A stretch of DNA of 64,000 nucleotides from contig NZ_CYSF01000001.1 of assembly GCF_001458435.1 (NCBI RefSeq), forward strand, positions 186,001 to 250,000. Direction: 5' to 3'. The notes below the pieces were generated by a model. That model searched no databases and was not told the DNA's origin. It saw only the letters and a program-made list of their open reading frames with translations. Positions 56,092 through 64,000 of the stretch are shown piece after piece; position 1 is the stretch's first letter; each line of letters begins with the position of its first letter. The position numbers and the translations under genes were made by a program. Source of the DNA: Thalassovita mediterranea. Its GTDB lineage: Bacteria > Pseudomonadota > Alphaproteobacteria > Rhodobacterales > Rhodobacteraceae.

Positions 56092-56937
56092 ATGACCACT
56101 CCCCCCAATGATGCAGAGGCGCGCCGCGCCGTGCAGCCGGTGATTTGCTATCCGGTGGAAACCCTGCCTGCGCCGGACTTGTCGCTCTACCGCGCGGCCC
56201 GCGCTACGGCTGTGAAGGTGGATGAGGTGGTGGTGCAGCCCCGCGATGCGGCCAGTTTTACTGCGAAGGCGGGGCAGTTTTTCCGCATCTCGTCGATTGA
56301 GGGGCCGCAGGTGGGGGATCTGAACCTGTTTAACGCCAATGATCTGACAGAGCGGTTCTATTCCGGCAAGACACGCGCCCTACATCGCACCCATATCACC
56401 ACGGGTGATCGCATGTGGTCCTGCCACCCGTATCTGCGCCCTATGGCAACGATTATCGAGGATACGCTGGGCTGGTACGGCATGGATGAGTTTGGTGGTT
56501 CCGTTCATGATGTGATCGGCACGCGCTGTGATCCCTACACCAACAATCTGCTGAGTGGCGGGCAGTATCATTATTGCTGTCACTCGAACTTGACCCGTGC
56601 TTTGGCGGATCATGCAGACCTGTCACTGGATGAGGCGGAGCGGGCGGTGCATGATGTGCTGAACGTGTTCATGTGTACTGGCTTCACCCGCGACACCGGC
56701 CAGTATTTTATGAAGGCCAGCCCCGTACGCCCCGGTGATTATCTGGAGATGTTTGCCGAAATTGATGTGCTGGGCGTTTTGTCGGCCTGTCCGGGCGGGG
56801 ATTGTTCCACAGTGCATTCGTCGGATCAGGCGGCGTGTTACCCGCTACTGGTTGAGGTGTTTGCCCCCGCTGAGGGCGCGCTTGGTGATTGGGCCAGCCC
56901 GCCGGTCAACGGGTATGATCGTAGCCACGGGCGGTAA
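56092..56937 (+). CDS. DUF1989 (urea carboxylase-associated family) protein
   Basis: 281 residues. DUF1989 features: GQFFRISSIEGPQVGDLNLFNA, the HRTHITTGDRMWS and a C-terminal DYLEMFAEIDVLGVLSACPGGDCST (Cys-rich). Family members often sit in urea carboxylase or purine/amino-sugar clusters as aminomethyltransferase-like proteins of unclear activity. Start ATG has AGAGGTG at a 6-base gap. No urea carboxylase is seen near. Confidence 0.85.
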   Translation: MTTPPNDAEARRAVQPVICYPVETLPAPDLSLYRAARATAVKVDEVVVQPRDAASFTAKAGQFFRISSIEGPQVGDLNLFNANDLTERFYSGKTRALHRTHITTGDRMWSCHPYLRPMATIIEDTLGWYGMDEFGGSVHDVIGTRCDPYTNNLLSGGQYHYCCHSNLTRALADHADLSLDEAERAVHDVLNVFMCTGFTRDTGQYFMKASPVRPGDYLEMFAEIDVLGVLSACPGGDCSTVHSSDQAACYPLLVEVFAPAEGALGDWASPPVNGYDRSHGR

Positions 56938-56993
56938 CCGCCAATCTTTCCGGTTCACGAATTGAGCCGGTTCGTGACCGACCCTCAACGCAA

Positions 56994-57017
56994 AACGCCA
57001 GCCCTGCGGCTGGCGTT
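56994..57017. terminator. Bidirectional terminator between DUF1989 gene and deoD
   Basis: 10-bp perfect stem AACGCCAGCC/GGCTGGCGTT with a CTGC loop, between two convergent genes. A weaker inverted repeat (TCACGAA...TTCGTGA, 56955-56977) precedes it. Confidence 0.75.
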
Positions 57018-57042
57018 CCGCTATTTTGTCCTAGCGCTTATC

Positions 57043-57747
57043 TTAGGCAAACGCCGCTTCCAGCGCGATCTCGACCATATCGCCGAAGGTCTTTTCGCGA
57101 TCCTCAGACGGCAGGGCTTCGCCGGTCAGTAGGTGGTCCGATACGGTCAGAACCGCCAGACCGCGCACGCCGTAGCGGGCGGCGAGGTTGTAAAGTTCAG
57201 CCGCTTCCATCTCGACGCCCAGAATGCCGTGGCGGGTCATTTCCTTGTCCAGATCAGGGCGTTCGGAATAGAACACATCGGACGAATAGATGCCGCCGAC
57301 GTGGGTGCCGACCTCTTTCGCCTCTGCCGCTTCAACGGCTGCCTTCAGCAGCGACCAGTCGGCGCAGGGGGCGAAGTTCAGCTCTTTGAACATGCCGCTC
57401 GAGGGGCTGTTGAGTGTGCTGGCGGTCATCGCGATGATCACGTCGCGCACTTTCACCTTGTCCTGCATGCCGCCGCAGGACCCGATGCGGATCAGCGTCT
57501 TGGCGCCGTAGTTGCGGATCAGCTCATTGGCGTAGATCGAAAAGGATGGCATGCCCATGCCCGACCCTTGGATGGTGACGCGGTTGCCCTTGTAGGTGCC
57601 GGTGAAGCCCAGCATGCCGCGCACTTCGTTCACCAAAACGGCGTCGTCCAGAAACGTCTCTGCCGCCCAGCGGGCACGGTAGGGGTCGCCCGGCATCAGA
57701 ACGGTTTCTGCAATCTCGCCAGGTTTTGCACCAATATGTACTGTCAT
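57043..57747 (-). CDS. deoD: Purine-nucleoside phosphorylase (DeoD type)
   Basis: Phosphorolysis of purine (deoxy)ribonucleosides in salvage. 234 residues, hexameric-PNP type: [33 protein letters not shown] (phosphate site), VEMEAAELY (sugar site) and [21 protein letters not shown] with the catalytic Asp. Same direction as the downstream (higher-coordinate) GNAT gene, 14 bases apart, probably co-transcribed. Confidence 0.96.
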   Translation of the reverse strand: MTVHIGAKPGEIAETVLMPGDPYRARWAAETFLDDAVLVNEVRGMLGFTGTYKGNRVTIQGSGMGMPSFSIYANELIRNYGAKTLIRIGSCGGMQDKVKVRDVIIAMTASTLNSPSSGMFKELNFAPCADWSLLKAAVEAAEAKEVGTHVGGIYSSDVFYSERPDLDKEMTRHGILGVEMEAAELYNLAARYGVRGLAVLTVSDHLLTGEALPSEDREKTFGDMVEIALEAAFA

Positions 57748-57761
57748 GTCTCTCTCAGCTC

Positions 57762-58202
57762 CTATCGGCTGTATTTTATAAAGGGCGTCAGCTGCGCGAT
57801 ACGGTCATAGAGCTGACGCGCTGTTTGGTTAAACTCCTGCGTCATCCAGTAGACCTTTGGCGTGCCGTTGTCATCCGCTGCTTTATAGACCGCTTCGATC
57901 AGCGCGCGGCCAATGCCCTGACCCCGCACGCTTGGATCAGCGTAGAGGTCCTGTAGGTAACAGCTGTCTTCGATCTGCCAATTGTGCGCGTGATAGATGT
58001 AATGAACCAGCCCTACAGGCGTGCCATCCAGCAGCGCGATCAATCCGTGTTGCTGTGTACGTTCGGGATCAATCAGGCGGGAGAAGGTGGTTTCATAGAC
58101 CTCTTCGGGCACGGTGCTTTCGTAAAAATCCAGATAGGCGGTCCATAGGCGGCGCCAGTCGGCCTGATCGGCAGCGGTGAGGGGGCGAATGGTCAGTGTC
58201 AT
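57762..58202 (-). CDS. GNAT-family N-acetyltransferase
   Basis: 146 residues. The acetyl-CoA loop is visible as [16 protein letters not shown] (about 90-105), the typical Q/RxxGxG/A. Other segments ([42 protein letters not shown]) resemble spermidine/aminoacyl-type GNAT proteins of unknown substrate. First gene of a pair with deoD. Confidence 0.88.
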   Translation of the reverse strand: MTLTIRPLTAADQADWRRLWTAYLDFYESTVPEEVYETTFSRLIDPERTQQHGLIALLDGTPVGLVHYIYHAHNWQIEDSCYLQDLYADPSVRGQGIGRALIEAVYKAADDNGTPKVYWMTQEFNQTARQLYDRIAQLTPFIKYSR

Positions 58203-58298
58203 GGCGCAGCTTTCACAGTGTTGATTGCTGCGCAGCCTGCCGAGAATGCGGCGGGTTGGTCAAGACGCGCGCGCTGTTTGCAGACCGTTCCGCCATAA

Positions 58299-58322
58299 AA
58301 AACGCCCCCGTGGGGGCGTTTT
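58299..58322 (-). terminator. Terminator after ecm
   Basis: 11-bp stem AAAACGCCCCC/GGGGGCGTTTT with a 2-base loop, perfect, flanked by an A-run on plus (U-run on the minus transcript), 23 bases after the ecm stop. Confidence 0.85.
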
Positions 58323-58344
58323 GATACTGTGGGTTTGAAGGGGC

Positions 58345-60324
58345 TTACTCAGCCGCAACTGCGGTTGGATCAACCAGCGCGACTACATCGCGCATGATGG
58401 CGTTCAGTTCAAAGTCCTTGGGCGTGTAGACCCGTGCAACACCCTGCGCCAGCAGGCGTTCGGCATCTGCGTCGGGGATGATGCCGCCGACAATCACCGG
58501 AATATGGCCAAGGCCTGCGGCTTTCATGCGCTCCAGCAGATCCTCGACCAGCGGCATGTGGGACCCGGACAGGATGGACAGGCCCACGACGTGCGCCTGC
58601 TTCTCTTGTGCGGCGGTGACCAGTTCTTCGGGCGTCAGGCGGATGCCTTCATAGTCGATATCCATGCCGCAGTCGCGGGCACGGAAGGCGATTTGTTCGG
58701 CACCGTTGGAATGCCCGTCGAGGCCGGGTTTGCCCACCAGGAATTTCAGACGGCGACCCAGCTTGTCGCTGACCAAGTCCACCGCTTCGCGGATATCGTC
58801 GAGGCCTGCGGTTTTGTTGCTGACCGACTTCGACACGCCGGTCGGGCCACGGTATTCGCCATGCACCTTGCGCATCTGGGCGGCCCATTCGCCGGTGGTT
58901 ACACCAACCTTGGCCGCAGCGATCGACGCAGGCATGATGTTGTCGCCCGCTTCGGCGGCTGCGCGCAGCGCTTTCAGCGCTTGTTCTACCGCGTCCTGAT
59001 CACGCTCCTCTTTCCATTCGGTGAGACGTTCGATCTGTTCCGCCTCAACCGCTGGATCCACAACCATGATGCCGCCATCGCCGGTCATCAACGGCGAGGG
59101 CTCGCCTTGGGTCCATTTGTTCACACCTACAACGACGGTTTCGCCTGCCTCAATCCGGTTCAGACGGTCGGCGTTGGATTCCACCAGACGGCCTTTCATG
59201 TAGTCGATCGCACTAATCGCGCCGCCCATGGAATCAAGGTTGGCCAGTTCAGCACGCGCGCCTGCTTTCAGCTCTTCAACCTTGCGGTCAACGGCAGGGT
59301 TGTTGTCGAACAGGTCATCATATTCCAACAGGTCGGTTTCATAGGCCATGATTTGCTGCATCCGCATCGACCACTGCTGATCCCAGGGACGCGGCAGACC
59401 CAGTGCTTCGTTCCATGCGGGCAGCTGGACGGCGCGGGCGCGGGCCTTTTTCGACAGGGTCACGGCCAGCATTTCGATCAGGATACGGTAAACGTTGTTT
59501 TCTGGCTGCTGTTCCGTCAGCCCGAGGGAGTTCACCTGAACCCCATAGCGGAAGCGGCGGGATTTCGCGTCGGTCACGCCATAGCGTTCCACCAGAATTT
59601 CGTCCCACAGATCAACAAACGCGCGCATTTTACACATCTCGGTCACAAACCGGATGCCCGCGTTCACAAAGAAGGAGATACGGCCGCAAAGCGCAGGGAA
59701 ATCCTCAGGCGCGACGCGCGGTTTCAGCGCGTCCAGAACCGCAATCGCGGTCGCCAGTGCAAAGGACAGTTCCTGTTCCGGTGTCGCACCCGCCTCTTGC
59801 AGGTGGTAGGAACAGACGTTCATCGGGTTCCATTTGGGCACGTTGGTGTAGCAGTATTCGGCCACATCCGCGATCATCTTGAGCGAGGGTTTGGGCGGGC
59901 AAATATAAGTGCCGCGGCTCAGGTATTCCTTGATCAGGTCGTTTTGAACGGTGCCCTGCAGTTTCGAGACATCGGCGCCCTGTTCCTCGGCCACTGCGAT
60001 ATATAGCGACAACAGCCAAGGCGCGGTCGCGTTGATCGTCATCGAGGTGTTCATCTGTTCCAGCGGGATCTGGTCAAACAGGGTGCGCATGTCGCCCAAG
60101 TGACATACGGGCACGCCCACCTTGCCCACCTCACCGCGCGACAGAACGTGGTCGCTGTCATAACCGGTCTGCGTCGGCAGGTCGAAGGCGACGGACAGGC
60201 CGGTCTGACCCTTTTGCAGGTTGGAGCGATAAAGCGCGTTTGATGCCTTGGCGGTGGAGTGACCTGCGTAGGTACGGATCAGCCAGGGGCGGTCTTTCTG
60301 GCGCTCTTGGGTGGTCTCGGTCAT
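58345..60324 (-). CDS. ecm: Ethylmalonyl-CoA mutase (coenzyme B12-dependent)
   Basis: Rearranges (2R)-ethylmalonyl-CoA to (2S)-methylsuccinyl-CoA in the ethylmalonyl-CoA pathway. 659 residues: a methylmalonyl-CoA mutase-like catalytic barrel (about 1-510) with DLPTQTGYDSDH, and a C-terminal B12 domain with the DxHxxG motif (Asp536, His538, Gly541) in KPGLDGHSNGAEQ. Length and start match the MeaA-like ecm group, shorter than MutA/MutB. Own terminator; a 187-base divergent gap with the PlsB-like gene holds its promoter. Confidence 0.95.
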   Translation of the reverse strand: MTETTQERQKDRPWLIRTYAGHSTAKASNALYRSNLQKGQTGLSVAFDLPTQTGYDSDHVLSRGEVGKVGVPVCHLGDMRTLFDQIPLEQMNTSMTINATAPWLLSLYIAVAEEQGADVSKLQGTVQNDLIKEYLSRGTYICPPKPSLKMIADVAEYCYTNVPKWNPMNVCSYHLQEAGATPEQELSFALATAIAVLDALKPRVAPEDFPALCGRISFFVNAGIRFVTEMCKMRAFVDLWDEILVERYGVTDAKSRRFRYGVQVNSLGLTEQQPENNVYRILIEMLAVTLSKKARARAVQLPAWNEALGLPRPWDQQWSMRMQQIMAYETDLLEYDDLFDNNPAVDRKVEELKAGARAELANLDSMGGAISAIDYMKGRLVESNADRLNRIEAGETVVVGVNKWTQGEPSPLMTGDGGIMVVDPAVEAEQIERLTEWKEERDQDAVEQALKALRAAAEAGDNIMPASIAAAKVGVTTGEWAAQMRKVHGEYRGPTGVSKSVSNKTAGLDDIREAVDLVSDKLGRRLKFLVGKPGLDGHSNGAEQIAFRARDCGMDIDYEGIRLTPEELVTAAQEKQAHVVGLSILSGSHMPLVEDLLERMKAAGLGHIPVIVGGIIPDADAERLLAQGVARVYTPKDFELNAIMRDVVALVDPTAVAAE

Positions 60325-60386
60325 GGGCCTCTCCTCACTCGCTGGATGGGATGAATCACATCGGCAATAATATTTCGTCGTGAAAT

Positions 60387-60415
60387 AGATACGTGGAATA
60401 ATACAACCTTGTCAA
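60387..60415 (-). promoter_or_regulatory. Possible sigma-70-like promoter for ecm
   Basis: TTGACA (minus strand, 60415-60410) followed after about 18 bases by TATCTA. The -10 match is weak. It begins one base after the 14-base shared element at 60417-60430, a position suiting an activator. Confidence 0.35.
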
Positions 60416-60416
60416 T

Positions 60417-60430
60417 TCGCCGCATCGCAG
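60417..60430. promoter_or_regulatory. 14-base element upstream of ecm, identical to one upstream of mcl2
   Basis: On the minus strand CTGCGATGCGGCGA, 93 bases before the ecm ATG and abutting a TTGACA hexamer. It matches 45015-45028 exactly, in the same orientation to its gene. Confidence 0.5.
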
Positions 60431-60511
60431 CGTCACAAATTGCTGCGCTGCAATTGCCAAGCCTGCATGACGGCCATTTACCCCGACGAGGTTTCGCGGC
60501 ATTGTGCCGCC

Positions 60512-61873
60512 ATGACACGTAGCGTTGAAATGCCGCTCTGGGCGCTGGTTTTGCTCCTTGGATTTGCGGCGGTGACTTTTGCCTCCCACTTTCTGTTTCC
60601 CTCGGTTCGCTGGTTTTTCCGCAAGCGGATGGAGCGTTTGGTTGCGCAGTTAAACACGCGCCTGAGCCGACCGATCCAACCGTTCAAGCTGGCGCGACGC
60701 TATGACATGATCGAACGTCTGATCTATGACCCTGAGGTGTCGCAGGCTGTATCGACCTATGCCAAAAAGAACGGGGTGCCAGAGGCCGTGGCCTTTGAAA
60801 AGGCGCGTAGCTACGCGCGTGAGATCGTGCCCGCCTTCAGCGCATGGACTTATTTCCGTTTGGGGTCGCGCATTGCGGAACTGGTTAGTCGCAGTTTCTA
60901 TCGCGTGCGGGTGCTGAACCGTGATCTGCAAAAGATTGATGAGCTGGATCCGAATGCCACCGTTGTGCTGGTGTCAAACCACAGGTCCAACATGGATTAT
61001 GTGCTGCTCACGTTCCTAGCATCGCGCAACGGGGCATTGTCCTACGCGGTCGGGGAATGGGCGCGGGGCTGGCCGCTGGGACCGCTCGTGCGTGCGATGG
61101 GTGCTTATTTTATTCGTCGTCGCGATGGTAATGATCTCTATCGGCAGGTGCTGGAAAAATACGTGGAGCAGGCCACCCATGCTGGGGTGACGCAGGCCGT
61201 ATTCCCCGAAGGCCGTCTGACATTGGATGCCCGTCTGGCCAAGGCACGGCTGGGGATTCTGAAATATATCTATGATGCCCACGTTGATGGCGACCGTGAC
61301 GTGATCTTTGTGCCGGTGGCGATGAACTATGATCGCTTGTTGGAAGATGAGGTGCTGATCGCTGCGCAAACGGCCGGGCGAGGGAGTTTCCGTGTTAAGT
61401 TCCGGCGGGTCTTCTGGGGGGCACTAAAAGTTTGGTGGGTTGGGCGCCGCGAACGGCGCAGTCGCTATGGCAATGCGGCCGTGCGGTTTGGTGACCCGAT
61501 TTCGCTGAATGACTTCGGTGGCGATGTGCAGGCCTTGGCGGATGGGCTAATGGGGCAAATATCTAGGGATATGCCTGTGCTGCCGGTGCCACTGATCGCT
61601 TACCTGCTGCAAACCCAAGGGGATGGTGTTGATTTGCCGACGTTAGAGGCGCGTTTGGATCGTGCCATGGCGAATTTGCCAGAGCGTAACATTTACTTGC
61701 CGCGACGTCGCACCAGCTTGGCCGTGCAACAATCTATCGCGCTGCTCGAGGGCCGCGGCGTCGTCATTGTGCAGGACGAAAAAGTCCAAATCGTTGAGGA
61801 AAAGCGTAATATTTTGGTGTTTTATGCGAACTCGATCGACCATCTATTTCGCGAGTGCAGCGCGGAGTTATAG
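60512..61873 (+). CDS. PlsB-like glycerol-3-phosphate/1-acyl acyltransferase
   Basis: Membrane acyltransferase, 453 residues with this start. N-terminal hydrophobic helix (VLLLGFAAVTFASHFL), then the catalytic NHRSNMD (HxxxxD), GAYFIRRR and VFPEGRLTLD (glycerophosphate acyltransferase blocks I, II, III). This order and the long C-terminal domain resemble PlsB rather than PlsC. ATG starts at 60467, 60512 and 60530 are all in frame and none has a clear ribosome site; 60512 is my choice. Sits between ecm and ccr, with which it shares no pathway. Confidence 0.8.
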   Translation: MTRSVEMPLWALVLLLGFAAVTFASHFLFPSVRWFFRKRMERLVAQLNTRLSRPIQPFKLARRYDMIERLIYDPEVSQAVSTYAKKNGVPEAVAFEKARSYAREIVPAFSAWTYFRLGSRIAELVSRSFYRVRVLNRDLQKIDELDPNATVVLVSNHRSNMDYVLLTFLASRNGALSYAVGEWARGWPLGPLVRAMGAYFIRRRDGNDLYRQVLEKYVEQATHAGVTQAVFPEGRLTLDARLAKARLGILKYIYDAHVDGDRDVIFVPVAMNYDRLLEDEVLIAAQTAGRGSFRVKFRRVFWGALKVWWVGRRERRSRYGNAAVRFGDPISLNDFGGDVQALADGLMGQISRDMPVLPVPLIAYLLQTQGDGVDLPTLEARLDRAMANLPERNIYLPRRRTSLAVQQSIALLEGRGVVIVQDEKVQIVEEKRNILVFYANSIDHLFRECSAEL

Positions 61874-62010
61874 GTAAATGCTGCGACTGCTGGGTTATAA
61901 AATTTCAAAACACGCATAATCGGCATTGCTTTGTTGCGTGGCCATCTTTATCTCTCAAGTCAGAGACGCGATTCTGCATCGCGGCATAAACGGACTACAT
62001 GGAGGCTCAG

Positions 62011-63300
62011 ATGGCTCTGGATACCAACACCGGCACCGCATCCTACGATGCGCCAGAAAAAGATCTCTACGAAATCGGTGAAATGCCCCCGATGGGCTAT
62101 GTTCCCGAAAAGATGTACGCATGGGCGATCCGCCGCGAGCGTCAGGGTGAACCCAATCAGGCCATGCAGGTCGAAGTCGTAGACACCCCCAAGCTGGACA
62201 GCCACGAAGTGCTGGTTCTGGTTATGGCCGCAGGTGTGAACTACAACGGCATCTGGGCGGGCCTGGGTGTTCCGATCAGCATGTTCGACGTGCACAAGCA
62301 GCCTTACCACATCGCAGGTTCCGACGCCTCGGGCATCGTGTGGGCCGTTGGTGACAAGGTAAAGAACTGGAAAGTGGGCGATGAGGTTGTCATCCACTGT
62401 AACCAGGACGACGGCGACGACGAAGAGTGTAACGGCGGCGACCCGATGTATTCGCCCAGCCAGCGTATCTGGGGCTATGAAACCCCCGATGGATCGTTCG
62501 CGCAGTTCACCCGCGTTCAGGCACAACAGCTGCTGCCCCGTCCCAAGCACCTGACCTGGGAAGAGAGCGCCTGCTACACCCTTACACTGGCAACCGCATA
62601 CCGCATGCTGTTCGGTCACCACCCGCACGAACTGAAGCCGGGCCAGAACGTTCTGGTTTGGGGCGCGTCGGGCGGTCTGGGTTCCTACGCGATCCAGCTG
62701 GCGAACGCTGCTGGTGCAAACGCAATCGGCGTGATTTCGGGCGAAGACAAGCGTGAGTTTGTCATGGGTCTGGGCGCCAAGGGCGTGATCAATCGCAAGG
62801 ATTTCGATTGCTGGGGCCAGCTGCCGACCGTGAACACCCCCGAATATGACGCATGGTTCAAAGAAGCGCGTCGCTTCGGCAAGGCGATCTGGGACATCAC
62901 CGGCAAGGGCAACAACGTAGACATCGTGTTCGAACACCCCGGTGAATCGACCTTCCCGGTCTCGAACTTGGTTTGTAAAAAAGGCGGCATGGTTGTGATC
63001 TGCGCCGGCACCACCGGTTTCAACTGTACCTTCGACGTTCGTTACACCTGGATGCACCAGAAGCGTCTGCAGGGTTCGCACTTTGCCCACCTGAAACAGG
63101 CGGCAGCGGCGAACAAACTGATGATCGAGCGTCGCATCGATCCTTACATGTCGGAAGTGTTCCCATGGGCCGAAATCCCTGATGCGCACATGAAGATGTA
63201 CAAAAACGAGCACAAGCCCGGCAACATGTCGGTGCTGGTTCAGGCCCCGAAAACCGGCCTGCGCACGCTGGAAGATGTGCTGGAGGCAGGCAAGGCCTAA
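62011..63300 (+). CDS. ccr: Crotonyl-CoA carboxylase/reductase
   Basis: Key enzyme of the ethylmalonyl-CoA pathway: NADPH-dependent reductive carboxylation of crotonyl-CoA to (2S)-ethylmalonyl-CoA. 429 residues, medium-chain dehydrogenase fold without zinc, with the NADP loop GASGGLG (218-224). HCNQDDGDDEECNGGD and IVFEHPGESTFPVS are family marks. ATG at 62011 has GGAGG at a 5-base gap; an earlier ATG at 61999 overlaps that site. A terminator follows. Presence of ccr is the usual marker for this pathway. Confidence 0.97.
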   Translation: MALDTNTGTASYDAPEKDLYEIGEMPPMGYVPEKMYAWAIRRERQGEPNQAMQVEVVDTPKLDSHEVLVLVMAAGVNYNGIWAGLGVPISMFDVHKQPYHIAGSDASGIVWAVGDKVKNWKVGDEVVIHCNQDDGDDEECNGGDPMYSPSQRIWGYETPDGSFAQFTRVQAQQLLPRPKHLTWEESACYTLTLATAYRMLFGHHPHELKPGQNVLVWGASGGLGSYAIQLANAAGANAIGVISGEDKREFVMGLGAKGVINRKDFDCWGQLPTVNTPEYDAWFKEARRFGKAIWDITGKGNNVDIVFEHPGESTFPVSNLVCKKGGMVVICAGTTGFNCTFDVRYTWMHQKRLQGSHFAHLKQAAAANKLMIERRIDPYMSEVFPWAEIPDAHMKMYKNEHKPGNMSVLVQAPKTGLRTLEDVLEAGKA

Positions 63301-63326
63301 GCGCCTTTCCCCTTCATTTCCCTCGA

Positions 63327-63357
63327 CCGCATCCCTGCAAAGGGGTGCGGTTTTTTT
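63327..63357 (+). terminator. Terminator after ccr
   Basis: 9-bp stem CCGCATCCC/GGGGTGCGG (one G-U pair), 6-base loop and a run of seven T residues, 27 bases after the stop codon. Confidence 0.85.
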
Positions 63358-63421
63358 GTTTGCCGACCTGCGTGCGCTGCGTTTTCGGTTTGGTGATCGT
63401 GCGGCTCTAAACCTGTGTCCC

Positions 63422-63814
63422 ATGCTGCGATGGGAGATATATCATGGGGTTGGGCTATGCCTGATCTGGGAGGATGCGGCGCTGCATGCGCAGGGGTGGT
63501 TAACGCTTTATCGACAGCGTGGCACATGGCAGATCGACGGCGATCTGCACCTTGGCCCCGTCTGTGATCCACAGGCGGCTGCGGCATTGGCGCTGGCGGC
63601 GCATCTATTATCCGCGCATGGACCCGCGCCCAAAATCCGCCAGCTACAGGCGCTGGGCGTGCCTGCATTGGTCCGCGTTTCGCGCTGCTCCCCGCTGCAA
63701 ATCCGGCGATGGCTGGAGTGCCCGCCGCTACGGCAGCGCAATGCCTCTGGCCCTTCCACCGCCCCCCATGTAGGGTCGCGCCATGACTGTTCCCGCGCTG
63801 CAATTTTCCGATGA
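63422..63814 (+). CDS. Hypothetical protein upstream of helicase
   Basis: 130 residues, start MLRWEIYHGVGLCLIW. No family recognised. The first 90 residues have ordinary composition, with an Ala-rich helix (QAAAALALAAHLL); the tail is Pro/Arg/Ser-rich. It overlaps the helicase start by 32 bases in another frame, so the true end could be earlier or the frame could be spurious. No clear ribosome site. Confidence 0.4.
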   Translation: MLRWEIYHGVGLCLIWEDAALHAQGWLTLYRQRGTWQIDGDLHLGPVCDPQAAAALALAAHLLSAHGPAPKIRQLQALGVPALVRVSRCSPLQIRRWLECPPLRQRNASGPSTAPHVGSRHDCSRAAIFR

Positions 63815-64000
63815 TCAGGCCGCTGCCTACGACCGTATTTCCGACATCCTGCGCGCTGCGGGTGTGGATTTGCAGGAGGAAGACGGTGACCTTTTGCGCC
63901 CGCCTGAGGATGGTCGCCGCCGCGTTGTTGCGGTCACCGGCAAGGCGGGATCGGGTAAAACGCTCTTGCTCTCACAACTCTACAAAGCGCTGGAAGCGGC
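63783..64000 (+). CDS. RecD-like DNA helicase, N-terminal part (runs off window)
   Basis: Open from the ATG at 63783 to the window edge, about 72 residues visible. It starts MTVPALQFSDDQAAAYDRI (a Q-motif-like FSDDQ) and reaches Walker A GKAGSGKT at about 58-65 (TGKAGSGKTLLLSQL). This arrangement fits superfamily-1 RecD/Pif1-like helicases. Only the start is seen, so the assignment is provisional. Confidence 0.65.
   Translation, partial: MTVPALQFSDDQAAAYDRISDILRAAGVDLQEEDGDLLRPPEDGRRRVVAVTGKAGSGKTLLLSQLYKALEA

Noticed and set aside
58504-60006. 500-codon plus-strand frame opposite ecm
   Set aside because: Shadow of ecm; composition is unlike a real protein.

Overview
The window looks like chromosomal core sequence from an alphaproteobacterium of the Rhodobacterales (Rhodobacteraceae, probably the Roseobacter group). 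This rests on G+C-rich codon use, many 4-bp ATGA gene overlaps, the mdh-sucC-sucD-sucA-sucB-lpd block, a two-lipoyl-domain SucB, and a full set of ethylmalonyl-CoA (EMC) pathway genes: malyl-CoA thioesterase, mesaconyl-CoA hydratase, ethylmalonyl-CoA mutase and crotonyl-CoA carboxylase/reductase. I saw no rRNA, tRNA, CRISPR array, insertion sequence or prophage. Genus cannot be fixed by reading alone.

Layout. 1-6.8 kb (+): tail of an unknown gene, coaBC, dut, a membrane-anchored MoeB/ThiF-like E1 enzyme, an amino-acid ABC binding protein and permease without an ATPase, and an M3 oligopeptidase. 6.8-16.1 kb: SseB-like protein, family-4-like uracil-DNA glycosylase, nhaA, a KpsT/KpsE-like capsule export pair, a phosphohexomutase, a glycine-zipper lipoprotein, and ghrA with a glyoxalase-fold protein. 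16.2-22.7 kb: a LysR regulator, then the rod-shape operon mreB-mreC-mreD-mrdA-rodA (-). 22.9-29.6 kb: rlmJ, a zinc-finger membrane protein, ftsE-ftsX-plsC, a PPOX-fold protein and a PepSY membrane protein. 29.7-31.6 kb (-): UDP-glucuronate decarboxylase plus a GT90-type glycosyltransferase.

31.8-52 kb is the metabolic heart. On the minus strand lie mdh, sucC, a GT25 glycosyltransferase, sucD, sucA, sucB, a small membrane protein, another glycosyltransferase and lpd. On the plus strand lie mcl2-nnrU-DUF1737-mch (EMC pathway) and sdhC-sdhD-sdhA-lipoprotein-sdhB. 52-64 kb: an alpha/beta hydrolase with a divergent TetR regulator, a flavoprotein, a DUF1989 protein, deoD, a GNAT acetyltransferase, ecm, a PlsB-like acyltransferase, ccr and the start of a RecD-like helicase.

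How they fit. The EMC pathway turns acetyl-CoA into malate and succinyl-CoA, which enter the TCA cycle encoded next door (sucCD, sdh, mdh); lpd and sucAB complete 2-oxoglutarate oxidation. The most interesting non-coding signal is a tandem palindrome (two GTGATCAC cores exactly 21 bp apart) in front of both sucC and sdhC, with single copies before mdh and just after mch. It suggests one unidentified dimeric regulator for the TCA operons. A second shared element, an identical 14-mer, lies upstream of both mcl2 and ecm and may mark a common EMC regulator. Glycosyltransferase genes embedded in the TCA block are a further oddity.
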